Source of the DNA: Oceanobacillus halotolerans
GTDB taxonomy: Bacteria > Bacillota > Bacilli > Bacillales > Amphibacillaceae
DNA length: 64,000 nucleotides
NCBI RefSeq assembly: GCF_010993955.1
Contig: NZ_WIXL01000002.1
Coordinates: forward strand, 186,001 to 250,000
Reading direction: 5' to 3'
Shown here in pieces: positions 1-8,270 of the stretch. How positions within the stretch are numbered: position 1 is the stretch's first letter; the number at the start of each line of letters is the position of its first letter. Under the pieces are notes generated by a model. It was given only the letters and a program-made list of their open reading frames with translations, had not been told where the DNA came from and did not search any database. The translations under genes and the position numbers were made by a program.

Positions 1-139
1 AAGCAGGATTATCGCCCACAAGAATAACTGTTAAATGTGGTGTAATGTTGCTACTTTCCTTTAATGCTAAGACTTCCTTTTTCATTTCATTTCTGAGCTG
101 CTGAGCCAATTCCTTTCCATTAATAATTTCAGCAGACAT
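1..139 (-). CDS. folD: FolD, methylenetetrahydrofolate dehydrogenase/cyclohydrolase (N-terminal part only)
   Basis: The gene runs off the left edge of the window; only about the first 46 codons are visible. The reading begins MSAEIINGKELAQQLRNEM and continues to an ILVGDNPA stretch, which is the typical start of bifunctional FolD (substrate-binding N-terminal lobe). FolD interconverts 5,10-methylene-, methenyl- and 10-formyl-THF in the cytosol. It follows nusB with a 14-nt gap, the same order as in B. subtilis, so the two are probably co-transcribed. The start is an ATG preceded by an AAAGGGGATG-like Shine-Dalgarno stretch. The catalytic lysine region is outside the window. Confidence 0.9.
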   Translation of the reverse strand, partial: MSAEIINGKELAQQLRNEMKKEVLALKESSNITPHLTVILVGDNPA

Positions 140-153
140 TCCTAACATCCCCT

Positions 154-531
154 TTATGATATAATTTTAGATAACACACCATTTACAAATTTCCCGGATT
201 TTTCCTCTCCATAACGGTTGGCCAACTCAACCGCCTCATTAATAGAGACATTGGTTGGAACATCATCCAAGTACTTAATTTCATACAAACTAATTCGTAA
301 TACTGTTTTCTCAACAGAAGCAATTCGATTAATTGTCCATTTCTCAAGATGAGTGGAAATGGTTTCATCTAATTCCTCTCGTTTTTCTCTAACACCCTGT
401 ACAAGTTTGCTTCCATAATCATCTACTTGTATTGAATCAGTATCATCTTCTATTTCTTCAAGTTGATCATCATTCATATCTAACTGAAATAATATCTTAA
501 ATGCATTTTCTCTTGCTGTATGCCGATTCAT
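154..531 (-). CDS. nusB: NusB transcription antitermination factor
   Basis: A protein of about 125 aa beginning MNRHTARENAFKILFQLD, the typical NusB start. It ends with the conserved stretch NRYGEEKSGKFVNGVLSKI, which belongs to the all-helical NusB fold. NusB binds boxA RNA with NusE/S10 and supports rRNA transcription antitermination. I chose the ATG at 531 rather than the upstream in-frame TTG at 537, because the AAAGGAG Shine-Dalgarno is 8 nt from the ATG but only 2 nt from the TTG. It is immediately upstream of folD in the direction of transcription. Length and ends match the family, so the call is firm. Confidence 0.95.
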   Translation of the reverse strand: MNRHTARENAFKILFQLDMNDDQLEEIEDDTDSIQVDDYGSKLVQGVREKREELDETISTHLEKWTINRIASVEKTVLRISLYEIKYLDDVPTNVSINEAVELANRYGEEKSGKFVNGVLSKIIS

Positions 532-751
532 TATCAATACTCCTTTTAATACATATCTCTTACCAAAATAATAACATGTTTATGGATAGAAAAGCTAGGA
601 ACTAACCAGCCAGCTATATTATTGAACACACCTACAAGAGACATGCATATCTATGGCAGAATTCAAAAAGAAAGGCTGTTTTTAAAAGATATTACGATGT
701 ATAATATAAATGTTGCGATGTTAAAAACCAATAAAGAATACGAAAAGAGCT

Positions 752-873
752 TAGAAAAACTCGCATTCGATCGTCCTTTAGCGAATGTGTTCGTTTTTCT
801 TATACTTGGGACATTAAAATTTTAGCAACGTCGAGTCTACTTCTTAGCTAAAATTTTATACTTTCCTAACGTG
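752..873 (+). repeat. Dispersed repeat family A, copy 1 (two-hairpin element)
   Basis: About 120 bp starting TTAGAAAAACTCGCATTCG and ending TTTCCTAACGTG. The first half folds as AGAAAAACT..CATTCG pairing with CGAATG..AGTTTTTCT. The second half pairs TAAAATTTTAGC with GCTAAAATTTTA. Related copies are at 3891, 9500 (partial), 33672, 36548 and 54803. Here it lies between nusB and yqhY, directly followed by repeat B. A 67-aa open frame (622-825) runs into it but looks non-coding. Confidence 0.9.
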
Positions 874-882
874 GAACTAAAG

Positions 883-1078
883 CTAGAAGCGTCTTGATCG
901 CCCCCGATTAGAAAACTTGGCTTTTCGCCAAGTTCTTATGGCGAAAGCCTTAGTTGCATTTATGCAGTGGATTGACTTATGACCTCAAGGGGGTAGGCGC
1001 TGGACGATGAAAACTCGTGCGTCCATATGTCTATCCGCACTAGGACGTCAATCGCTCGAAGCTGGACGTGGCTGTTCC
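883..1078 (+). repeat. Dispersed repeat family B, copy 1
   Basis: Long imperfect palindrome. The left edge AGAAGCGTCTTGATCGCCCCC pairs with the right GGGGGTAGGCGCT, and it encloses the inner hairpin ACTTGGCTTTTCGCCAAGT and a GGCGAAAGCC segment. The same modules recur at 3681, 9328, 32081, 33301 and 41701. This copy has an extra insert (TGAAAACTCGTGCGTC...GACGTCAATCG) also seen in the 33301 copy. No coding capacity is recognised in the ~630-bp gap between nusB and yqhY; repeats A and B fill most of it. Confidence 0.85.
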
Positions 1079-1119
1079 TGTATAAATAAAGCCAACATTT
1101 TATACTTTCCTAACGTGCA

Positions 1120-1167
1120 AAAGAAAACAAGGTCAAAAAAAGACATAAGCCTTTTTGAGACCTTGTT
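1120..1167 (-). terminator. Terminator after yqhY
   Basis: On the minus strand AACAAGGTC pairs with GACCTTGTT, with an inner CAAAAA/TTTTTTTG extension, followed by TTCTTTT. It lies 3 nt past the yqhY stop. Confidence 0.8.
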
Positions 1168-1170
1168 ATA

Positions 1171-1560
1171 TTACTCGTAATCTGCTTCTTCTGCATCCAT
1201 TTGCACCCCAACTACGTGGACATTAATTTCATCAATATCAAGTGCAGTCATATTTTTTAACGTTTCACGAATGTTTGTTTGTAACTTTTGTGCAACTTGT
1301 GGAATAGACATACCAAATTGTAATACAACGTAAACATCAATCAAAATCCCATTATCCGTAAGTTCCACTTTTACACCTTTGCTATGGGATTTTTTACCAA
1401 ATCGTTCAACTACCCCAGTGGCAAAATTACCGCGCATCGATGATATGCCATCGACTTCTGAAGCTGCAATTCCTGCAATAACCTCAATTACTTCTGGAGC
1501 AATTTCCACTTTTCCTAGACTTGTTTCATTACTAACATTTAATAATGGTTGCTCAGCCAT
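1171..1560 (-). CDS. yqhY: Asp23/Gls24 family protein YqhY
   Basis: A 129-aa protein with the Asp23/Gls24 domain over most of its length: GKVEIAPEVIEVIAGIAA near residue 15, a G(I)SSMRGN-like segment near 40, and ILIDVYVVLQFG near 75. It is soluble with no signal peptide. In B. subtilis the homologous gene follows accBC, as here. Work on that species links YqhY to control of acetyl-CoA carboxylase activity; the mechanism cannot be read from sequence. It ends in an acidic tail (DAEEADYE). The gap of ~43 nt from accC suggests one operon accB-accC-yqhY, closed by the terminator at 1120. Confidence 0.9.
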   Translation of the reverse strand: MAEQPLLNVSNETSLGKVEIAPEVIEVIAGIAASEVDGISSMRGNFATGVVERFGKKSHSKGVKVELTDNGILIDVYVVLQFGMSIPQVAQKLQTNIRETLKNMTALDIDEINVHVVGVQMDAEEADYE

Positions 1561-1603
1561 CTTTTCACTCCTTTACATAACATATATATGTCTTGGCAGG
1601 ACA

Positions 1604-2956
1604 TTATTTCTCCACAATAGGATTTTCCTCCAAGAAGTTCGTATTAAAATCACCTTTCATAAATACATCATGTTCCATAATTAAGCGATGAAATGGAATG
1701 GTAGTATGAACACCTTCTACTACAAATTCATCTAATGAACGTTTCATTCGTTTAATTGCCTCTTCTCGAGTAGGAGCATAGGCAATAAGTTTTGCTACCA
1801 TCGAATCGTAATACGGAGGAATTTGATAACCAGTATACACTGCCGAATCTACTCTGACCCCAAACCCACCAGGTGGTAAGTACATATTAATCTGCCCAGC
1901 TGATGGCATAAAGTTTTTAAATGGATTCTCTGCGTTTATTCGACATTCAATTGCCCATCCTTCAAATGTAATATCTGCTTGTTGGAAAGATAGTGTCTCA
2001 TTATTCGCCACTTTTATTTGCTCTTTAATTAAATCGACACCAGTAACCATTTCCGTTACAGGATGCTCCACTTGAATACGAGTATTCATTTCCATAAAAT
2101 AAAATGCTTGACTCTTTCGATCGAAAATATATTCAATGGTACCTGCCCCCACATAACCAACTGCTTTAGCTGCTTTAACAGAAGCTTCTCCCATTTCCTT
2201 TCTAATTTCAGGTGTTATCGCCGGAGAAGGTGATTCCTCAATAAGCTTTTGCAATCTTCTTTGAATCGTACAATCACGTTCTCCTAAATGGACGACATTC
2301 CCATGATTATCTGCCAATACTTGAATTTCTACATGACGAAAATCTTCAATGAATTTTTCAATATATACACCAGGGTTACCAAAGGCTGTTTCGGCTTCTT
2401 TTTGTGTTACCCGTATTCCTTTAATTAAATCTTCTTCATTCTTAGCTACTCGGATTCCCTTTCCTCCACCGCCAGCTGTCGCTTTAATAATTACTGGGTA
2501 TCCAATAGATTTTGCTACTTCTAATGCTTCTTCTTCACTTTCGATGATACCTTCTGATCCAGGAACAACTGGTACATTTGCTTCCTTCATCGTTTCTCGT
2601 GCAACATCTTTTATCCCCATTTTTTGAATCGCTTCAGGGGTCGGTCCAACAAAGATAATATTGCATGCTTTGCAAATCTCTGCAAAATCAGCATTCTCTG
2701 CTAAGAAACCGTAACCAGGGTGAATTGCATCTACCTCTGTTAACGTTGCTATACTCATAATGTTGGTAAAATTTAAGTAACTATCCTTACTTAATGTTGG
2801 TCCTATACAGTACGCTTCATCCGCTAATTGAACGTGTAAAGCATCTTTATCTGCTTCTGAATAAATAGCAACCGTCTCTATATTTAATTCTTTACAAGCT
2901 CGTATTATGCGAACTGCAATTTCTCCTCGGTTCGCCACTAGAAGTTTATTAATCAT
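1604..2956 (-). CDS. accC: Acetyl-CoA carboxylase biotin carboxylase subunit AccC
   Basis: About 450 aa. The start [20 protein letters not shown] is the biotin carboxylase N-domain. The ATP-grasp domain carries the glycine-rich loop ([12 protein letters not shown] near 165) and the catalytic region with [15 protein letters not shown] near 290. AccC carboxylates biotin on AccB using ATP and bicarbonate, the first half-reaction of malonyl-CoA formation in the cytosol. An upstream in-frame ATG (2974) overlaps the accB stop. I preferred the ATG at 2956, which has GAGGGGA about 10 nt upstream and gives the family's usual N-terminus. Confidence 0.96.
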   Translation of the reverse strand: MINKLLVANRGEIAVRIIRACKELNIETVAIYSEADKDALHVQLADEAYCIGPTLSKDSYLNFTNIMSIATLTEVDAIHPGYGFLAENADFAEICKACNIIFVGPTPEAIQKMGIKDVARETMKEANVPVVPGSEGIIESEEEALEVAKSIGYPVIIKATAGGGGKGIRVAKNEEDLIKGIRVTQKEAETAFGNPGVYIEKFIEDFRHVEIQVLADNHGNVVHLGERDCTIQRRLQKLIEESPSPAITPEIRKEMGEASVKAAKAVGYVGAGTIEYIFDRKSQAFYFMEMNTRIQVEHPVTEMVTGVDLIKEQIKVANNETLSFQQADITFEGWAIECRINAENPFKNFMPSAGQINMYLPPGGFGVRVDSAVYTGYQIPPYYDSMVAKLIAYAPTREEAIKRMKRSLDEFVVEGVHTTIPFHRLIMEHDVFMKGDFNTNFLEENPIVEK

Positions 2957-2970
2957 ACGTGCTCGTCCCC

Positions 2971-3474
2971 TCATTTCGTTTTTACTCTAAATAGTGGTTG
3001 TCCATACTCGACTAATTCGCCATCTTGTACTAAAACCTCCACAATTTCACCAGTAACTTCAGCTTCAATTTCATTAAATAATTTCATTGCTTCCACAATA
3101 CATACAATTGTATCATTTTCTACACGACTGCCTACTTTCACGTAAGGATCACTTTCAGGTGATGATGCAGCATAAAATGTTCCAACCATTGGGGATACAA
3201 TTTCTTGATCGCCTGCTGCATCCTTTGCAACTGGTGTTGAATCTTCTTGTGTCTCCGTTTCATCTTGTGGAACAGGTGCTTGTTTTTCTTTTTGTTTATC
3301 CGTTTCAACTTCTTTTACAATTGGTTGTGTACTGGGTTCCTTCGGTTGTACTGCTATAGGATCTTGACCTTTTTTCATCGTAACAGACGTACCATTCGAT
3401 TCATATGTAAACTCGTCTATGGATGATTGATCAATTAATTTTATTAATTCTCTTATTTCTTGTACTTTAAGCAT
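2971..3474 (-). CDS. accB: Biotin carboxyl carrier protein AccB
   Basis: About 167 aa. The N-terminus [18 protein letters not shown] is typical. A Pro/Glu/Lys/Gln-rich linker lies near 40-90. The C-terminal biotinyl domain carries the EAMKLFNEI motif, whose lysine takes biotin. It carries carboxybiotin between AccC and the carboxyltransferase. A GTG three codons upstream is possible, but the GAAGGGG ribosome site is too close to it and well spaced for the ATG at 3474. accC follows after a 14-nt gap, so the two are translated from one transcript. Confidence 0.95.
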   Translation of the reverse strand: MLKVQEIRELIKLIDQSSIDEFTYESNGTSVTMKKGQDPIAVQPKEPSTQPIVKEVETDKQKEKQAPVPQDETETQEDSTPVAKDAAGDQEIVSPMVGTFYAASSPESDPYVKVGSRVENDTIVCIVEAMKLFNEIEAEVTGEIVEVLVQDGELVEYGQPLFRVKTK

Positions 3475-3534
3475 CTCTTGCACCCCTTCATCTTAAGTCA
3501 AATTTAATAACAGGTACTAATAACTCCTCATAAC

Positions 3535-3564
3535 ATTGTACGATAAGTTTATCCGTAACATCAA
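3535..3564 (-). promoter_or_regulatory. Probable sigma-A promoter of accB-accC-yqhY
   Basis: Minus strand: TTGATG at 3564-3559, an 18-bp spacer, then TACAAT at 3540-3535, about 60 nt upstream of the accB start. The -10 is one base from consensus and the -35 two. No other good promoter was seen between accB and the repeats. Confidence 0.5.
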
Positions 3565-3680
3565 TAGAAAAATAAAAATGCACGATTGCTACTAGTTTCG
3601 TTTACCATTAAAACGGTTTCACCTACCTATTATAACAATATTCTTATTAGATTGCGAATAGTTATATAGAATGAACAAAA

Positions 3681-4010
3681 ACTAGAAGCGCCTTGATCAC
3701 CCCCGATTAGAAAACTAGGCTTTTCGCCGAGTTCTTATGGCAAAAGCCTTAGTTGCACTTATACAGTAAGAACGTTTTGTTTCTTATCTGCCAAGCGTAA
3801 GCCAAGCCTCGAGGGGGTAGGCGCTGAAGCTGGACGTTGCCTTTCCTATATAGGAAAGTAATGAAGCCGACTTTTTATACTTACCTTTTTAGAAAAACTC
3901 GCATTCGCTTGTCCTTAACGAAGGTATTAGTTTTTCTTATACCTGGAATATTAAAATTTTAGCCACGTCGAGTTCACTTCTTAGCTAAAATTTTATACTT
4001 TCCTAACGTA
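3681..4010 (+). repeat. Composite of repeat B (3681-3855) and repeat A (3891-4010)
   Basis: The B part starts ACTAGAAGCGCCTTGATCAC and ends near the TAGGCGCT edge and GAAGCTGGACG. The A part starts AGAAAAACTCGCATTCGC and ends CCTAACGTA. The two are about 35 bp apart. The same B-then-A arrangement recurs at 9328-9580 and 33301-33792. Together they fill most of the ~580-bp gap between accB and spoIIIAH; no gene was seen there. Confidence 0.85.
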
Positions 4011-4044
4011 TAAAAAAGATGCCAAGTTTCTAACTTGACACCAT
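4010..4044 (-). terminator. Terminator of the spoIIIA operon
   Basis: On the minus strand an imperfect stem (GTCAAGTT / AACTTGGC) is followed by a run of six T. It begins about 10 nt after the spoIIIAH stop and directly abuts repeat A copy 2. Confidence 0.7.
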
Positions 4045-4053
4045 CCAATACAC

Positions 4054-4632
4054 TTAACTTTCAGTAGGTTGATAATTTACATCAACGCGGATTTCACCGA
4101 ATTCATCCTTCACCATCTGCATAATGTTATTTGCTTCTTCACCAGATAACTCATCGACCTTTACATGGACATGTACTTTATCCTCATCATGTCGAACTAA
4201 CACATCTTCATAATCTGCTGATGAAATAATGGATTCTTCCAAAATAGATTCTTTTGTCGACAACTGATCTAATTTATCTATTTCGTCCCATGCTTCATTT
4301 TTCTCTTCTGTTGTAGCGTTACTTGATGCTAACACTTCTTCATATCGATCTTTTTGTTCACTACGATCATCTTGAATCTCCATTCGAATGGTCGTAAATA
4401 ATTCATCTCCACCAAGGTTAGAAAAGTTATCTACTTCAGTAGAATCATCATTTTCAGTTGCCTCTGATGCATCATCTGATACATCGTCAGTGGTTGTTGC
4501 TTCTTCTGTAACCTCTTGTCCACTATCAATATAAGCTAAATCCTCGTTATCTGGTGATGTCATATAATAGACACTTAACACAATCATCAAACTTAACATC
4601 GTTAATAACCATACTGTTTGTTTTTTCAACAT
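4054..4632 (-). CDS. spoIIIAH: Stage III sporulation protein AH
   Basis: A 192-aa protein with a short cytosolic start (MLKKQTVW), one membrane segment (about residues 7-25), an acidic low-complexity region (about 35-75) and a C-terminal YscJ/FliF-like domain (about 110-190, with VLVRHDEDKVHVHVK). SpoIIIAH sits in the mother-cell membrane around the forespore and pairs with SpoIIQ to form the feeding-tube channel. It is the last gene of the spoIIIA operon and is followed by a terminator. Length is slightly shorter than the B. subtilis protein, mainly in the linker. Confidence 0.93.
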   Translation of the reverse strand: MLKKQTVWLLTMLSLMIVLSVYYMTSPDNEDLAYIDSGQEVTEEATTTDDVSDDASEATENDDSTEVDNFSNLGGDELFTTIRMEIQDDRSEQKDRYEEVLASSNATTEEKNEAWDEIDKLDQLSTKESILEESIISSADYEDVLVRHDEDKVHVHVKVDELSGEEANNIMQMVKDEFGEIRVDVNYQPTES

Positions 4633-4644
4633 ATCAAATCCTCC

Positions 4645-5292
4645 CTAATTTTTTGGCATTACAGATACTCTATGTGACGAGACATCTAAGACTCGTGAAA
4701 CCGATTCTACTACCCACTGCTTTACAGTTGCATGATCAACACCATTTGCTACAACAAACACCCCTCTTACTTCTGGTTTTTCAGTTTGGATTAATAATGG
4801 CACTTCTTGGTCACCCTGTCTGACAAGTACAACTTGTGTTTCTTGTGTACTATCCTCTACTGTTCTTGTTCCACCATTGGTATCTTCTTCCTCATTTGTC
4901 TGTTGACTAGTGATTAAATTTTTTTCATATACCTTTACTTCAGTTGAATTCAGATTGACCATTACTTCTACATCTGAAACACCTTGAATTTTTTCTAACA
5001 TTTCTATTAAGTCTTTTTCATAGCTTGTCTCCAACTCCCCGACATCCGTTGTTGATTCATTATCTTCTTGTGTTGTTGTTTCAGATCTTGATGATTCTTC
5101 AGGAGTTATTCTTACTTCCTCTTCCATCGGAGAATCCTCACTCGTTTCAGATGATGAAAATATATTCCCTAACAGAAGAAGTAACAATCCCAATAACCCA
5201 ACAATTAACAAATATCCTGATTTTTTTGATAGGTTTTTACTTCGAATACTTTCTTTTGCTTCTTGAAAAAAATTTTGTATAAAGCGCTTCAA
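4645..5292 (-). CDS. spoIIIAG: Stage III sporulation protein AG
   Basis: About 215 aa with one hydrophobic segment (SGYLLIVGLLGLLLLLLGNI near residue 27), a Glu/Thr-rich linker and a ring-building domain from about residue 85 (MLEKIQGVSDVEVMVNLNS). SpoIIIAG oligomerises into a large ring in the mother-cell membrane. I placed the start at a TTG (5292) that overlaps the spoIIIAF stop (TTGA), because GGGAGGGAGG sits just upstream of it. An ATG at 5310 in frame contains that ribosome site within its own codons and is less likely. Confidence 0.9.
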   Translation of the reverse strand: MKRFIQNFFQEAKESIRSKNLSKKSGYLLIVGLLGLLLLLLGNIFSSSETSEDSPMEEEVRITPEESSRSETTTQEDNESTTDVGELETSYEKDLIEMLEKIQGVSDVEVMVNLNSTEVKVYEKNLITSQQTNEEEDTNGGTRTVEDSTQETQVVLVRQGDQEVPLLIQTEKPEVRGVFVVANGVDHATVKQWVVESVSRVLDVSSHRVSVMPKN

Positions 5293-5909
5293 GATGTCCC
5301 TCCCTCCCATTCCAAGGTGATGTCTTTATCCCTAATTTCCCAAATGTCCGCTAATGTTTGTTTGATTTTCTCCTCGTCCAATTCTTCATCATCCTCTTGA
5401 AGTGGTTTCTCTGTGTCTATTACAACCTCATCAACGTTCTGAACTGCTCCCTCCCTATCTATTTGTTTCAAATAAACAATGACCTCCTGAAGACCCTCGT
5501 ATGTTAAGTCCGCTTCATTTTGAAAACGAAATTCAAGATCTGTTAATTCTAGTTGAAACTCCTCCTCTAAAGGGTCTTTTGCTAATTCTTTTAATTGGAC
5601 AGCCATTTCTTCTAAAATATATGCATGTTGTTGGCTTTGTATATCTACTTTTTGTGATTCTATTAAATTTTCTGTGTCTTCCTCTGTAATTTGGTCAACG
5701 GTTAATCCATCTAAAGGCTCTTGTAATACCTTATCCAGGTTGACATCAAATAAATAAAATATAGGTTTTAAAAAAATTAGTAATAAAATGAGACCGACTA
5801 CTAATTTGATATACTTTTTCATGGAGGTTTGAGGAATAAGCAAATCGATGATCGTTGCTAGTAAAACAAATATAATAATTTGAGTGATCCAATCGATTAA
5901 CATATTCAT
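5289..5909 (-). CDS. spoIIIAF: Stage III sporulation protein AF
   Basis: A 206-aa protein with two N-terminal membrane segments (about residues 8-25 and 35-52, with KLVVGLILLLIFLKPIFYLF) and a soluble C-terminal part from about residue 110. This is the SpoIIIAF layout. It belongs to the mother-cell SpoIIIA complex. AAGGAGGG lies upstream of the ATG. Its stop overlaps the likely TTG start of spoIIIAG, which implies coupled translation. Confidence 0.93.
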   Translation of the reverse strand: MNMLIDWITQIIIFVLLATIIDLLIPQTSMKKYIKLVVGLILLLIFLKPIFYLFDVNLDKVLQEPLDGLTVDQITEEDTENLIESQKVDIQSQQHAYILEEMAVQLKELAKDPLEEEFQLELTDLEFRFQNEADLTYEGLQEVIVYLKQIDREGAVQNVDEVVIDTEKPLQEDDEELDEEKIKQTLADIWEIRDKDITLEWEGGTS

Positions 5910-5922
5910 GGCCTATCCCTCC

Positions 5923-7101
5923 TTACCGTAGAAGTAGCGTAATATTACCAGCTACTACTATAATGACAATAGCCAAGAAAAACATTAGTGTCACGGCTAG
6001 TAAACAAGCTAGTATAAATACAATATAGTTACTAATCGTATTTAATGTAGAAATAACTGGTCCATCCCCTACAGGTTGCAATACAGCAGCTGCAACCTTG
6101 TACATTAAAGCAATAGCAAATATTTTTATCGCTGGGAAAAGTGCTATAAATACAACCAGTATAACGCCAACAATACCTACTGCATTTTTTAATAAAAGGG
6201 AAGCACTTAATACTGTATCTGCAGCGTCTGTTAGGGTCCTGCCAACAACTGGAATAAAATTACCAGTCACAAACTTAGCTGTTTTCATGGCAACACCATC
6301 CTGGATGGCACTAGCTGCACCTTGTACAGACATCACGCTGAGAAAAATCGTTAGAAATCCACCTAACACTCCTAAGGCTATTGTCTTTAATAAATTAGCT
6401 AAATGCGTAACTTTATAATTTTCATTTAAGCTACTTACGATATACAATAAAGCGGATAAAAATAATAAAGGTAGAATAAACTTTGAAACTAATAAACCAC
6501 TTAAATTAATAAGAAAAATAATTATCGGGTGAAAAAAGGATACAGCAACGACATTCCCAAATGTTGCCATTAACCCTAATACAAGTGGTAGTAATGCAAT
6601 CATAAAACTACTCATTGTATCAATTGCATCTTGTGCATACGAAACAGCTAAGTAGAAACTATTTAACGCTAAGTAAATTAAAACAATATAAACGATAAAA
6701 TAGGCAACCTTGCTTACAGTACTCTTCTCAAAGGCAGTGTGCATCGTTTGCAAAATACTAGAAAAGAGCGTTAACAGTAGTAGTGACCCTAATAGCTTCC
6801 CGTTTAAAATTAATTCATAAAATAAATATTGAATTAATCCATTAATCGATTGTTTTAAAGATAAAGAGCCATCCCCTTTAATGAATTCATAGATAGATGT
6901 TTTTTCTAATTCTGGTAGATACCCTCCATATTCATTAACAAGTTGATCCCAATGTTCGTGTATGCCTTCCAATGAAAGTTCATCCAACATATCATCGGTA
7001 ACCATATCTGAAGGTGTTGATGCGTGTACAGGGGCCTGTCCAACACAGACTACTATTAGAATGAAAACTACAATACTACCCAAATACTTAATACGTTTCA
7101 T
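5923..7101 (-). CDS. spoIIIAE: Stage III sporulation protein AE
   Basis: A 392-aa protein with a cleavable-looking signal peptide (MKRIKYLGSIVVFILIVVCV, then QAPVHAS) and about seven or eight hydrophobic segments from residue 85 to the end. It matches SpoIIIAE, a polytopic component of the forespore channel complex. The conserved TLTDAADTVLSASLLLKNA stretch is near residue 290. It lies in order between AD and AF. Gap to spoIIIAD is about 35 nt. Confidence 0.95.
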   Translation of the reverse strand: MKRIKYLGSIVVFILIVVCVGQAPVHASTPSDMVTDDMLDELSLEGIHEHWDQLVNEYGGYLPELEKTSIYEFIKGDGSLSLKQSINGLIQYLFYELILNGKLLGSLLLLTLFSSILQTMHTAFEKSTVSKVAYFIVYIVLIYLALNSFYLAVSYAQDAIDTMSSFMIALLPLVLGLMATFGNVVAVSFFHPIIIFLINLSGLLVSKFILPLLFLSALLYIVSSLNENYKVTHLANLLKTIALGVLGGFLTIFLSVMSVQGAASAIQDGVAMKTAKFVTGNFIPVVGRTLTDAADTVLSASLLLKNAVGIVGVILVVFIALFPAIKIFAIALMYKVAAAVLQPVGDGPVISTLNTISNYIVFILACLLAVTLMFFLAIVIIVVAGNITLLLR

Positions 7102-7136
7102 TCACCCCAATTACTCCCTTCAGATTAGTATGATCG

Positions 7137-7529
7137 TTACGCAGTAGGTAAAAATTGTAATATAGCTTCTATAACGGCTGTTATAATAGGGATTGCTAAT
7201 AATAAAATAAATATCTTGCCAGCCAATTCAATCTTAGCTGCAACTGAGCCTAGTCCAGCATCTTTTGTAATATTAGCTCCTAATTCAGCAATATAAGCGA
7301 TGCCAATAATTTTGAGTATCGTTTCCATGTACATCCCATCAATGTTTGCTTTTTGCCCCAACGATTCGATTAATTGAATAATTGCTCCGATTTGTGAAAT
7401 AATTGCTAGAAACAGGATAATACCAGTAATAAGCAATACATAAAATGCAAATGACGCATGTAGATCCTTTAACACGATATATAAAATCGTTGCAATCATT
7501 CCAAATATGACAATTTGTATGATATCCAT
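7137..7529 (-). CDS. spoIIIAD: Stage III sporulation protein AD
   Basis: A 130-aa, very hydrophobic protein with about four membrane segments and the conserved stretch IIGIAYIAELGANITKDAG near residue 75. SpoIIIAD is homologous to SpoIIIAC and part of the same complex. It starts 5 nt after the spoIIIAC stop in the direction of transcription. Length matches the family. Confidence 0.94.
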   Translation of the reverse strand: MDIIQIVIFGMIATILYIVLKDLHASFAFYVLLITGIILFLAIISQIGAIIQLIESLGQKANIDGMYMETILKIIGIAYIAELGANITKDAGLGSVAAKIELAGKIFILLLAIPIITAVIEAILQFLPTA

Positions 7530-7534
7530 AACGA

Positions 7535-7741
7535 CTACCCCTGAAAGAGAAATACAGAACGAATTTGCTGAAACAAATCTGAAAGTCCATTAATGACAAT
7601 AACTAGTACAATAATAAATCCTACCAATGTCGCAAATTGTGCAATTTCCTCTTTCCCCATTTGCTTTAAAATCGTATGGATTAAGGCAACTATAATTCCT
7701 ATTCCAGCAATCTGAAATAAAACGGATGCATCGTTGATCAT
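7535..7741 (-). CDS. spoIIIAC: Stage III sporulation protein AC
   Basis: A 68-aa protein with two membrane segments, beginning MINDASVLFQIAGIGIIVAL. The open frame extends 16 codons further upstream, but the GGAAAGGAG ribosome site just before the ATG at 7741 and the family's usual start fix it here. It is in the canonical position between AB and AD. Confidence 0.94.
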   Translation of the reverse strand: MINDASVLFQIAGIGIIVALIHTILKQMGKEEIAQFATLVGFIIVLVIVINGLSDLFQQIRSVFLFQG

Positions 7742-7757
7742 GGGAGTACTCCTTTCC

Positions 7758-8270
7758 TTAAATGAGCAATAACACGATAAATAAGCCACTCAAAACCCCT
7801 AAGGTTTTCGCCATTTTACTATATCTATATTGCTGATCCCTTGCCTCAGCTAGTTCACGGTCTAAATGATTTACCGTTAATTGTATGTGCTTTTGTTGTT
7901 GGGTAAAATCGTGTTGACCTAATGTCCTACCAAACTGCAGTAAAATTTCTTGCTCATTATTTCCTAAGGATGAATTCTGCATTAATTCTTTAATAGCTTC
8001 ATCCCAAACATGATATAAATTTGCATTCTTTTCATTCATTCGATTACTTAATTCTCCAAAAAAGGATTTAGTTGGTTCAGGTACTTGTTTTGTAATCGTT
8101 GTAAATGCATCCTTTAATGGAGATTGACTGTAAAGAATCTCAGCTTCTAAAATTTGTAATGCATTTTTTAATTGCCTAATATGTTTTGGCCGTTTGGTCA
8201 ATTTATTACTAACATCAAATCCGACTATAGTTGTTGTGCCTATGAAAAGAAGTGCTCCAATCCACTTCAT
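7758..8270 (-). CDS. spoIIIAB: Stage III sporulation protein AB
   Basis: A 170-aa protein with hydrophobic segments at both ends (residues 1-20 and 150-170) and a helical middle. The conserved stretch RPKHIRQLKNALQILEAEI at about residues 27-45 is diagnostic for SpoIIIAB. The fold resembles GspF-type platform proteins. The start codon lies within the end of spoIIIAA, with a 56-bp overlap that is longer than usual (see findings). Confidence 0.94.
   Translation of the reverse strand: MKWIGALLFIGTTTIVGFDVSNKLTKRPKHIRQLKNALQILEAEILYSQSPLKDAFTTITKQVPEPTKSFFGELSNRMNEKNANLYHVWDEAIKELMQNSSLGNNEQEILLQFGRTLGQHDFTQQQKHIQLTVNHLDRELAEARDQQYRYSKMAKTLGVLSGLFIVLLLI

Noticed and set aside
622-825. 67-aa plus-strand frame by repeat A copy 1
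   Set aside because: The C-terminal part is repeat A sequence, no convincing ribosome site, and similar frames appear only where repeat A copies are.
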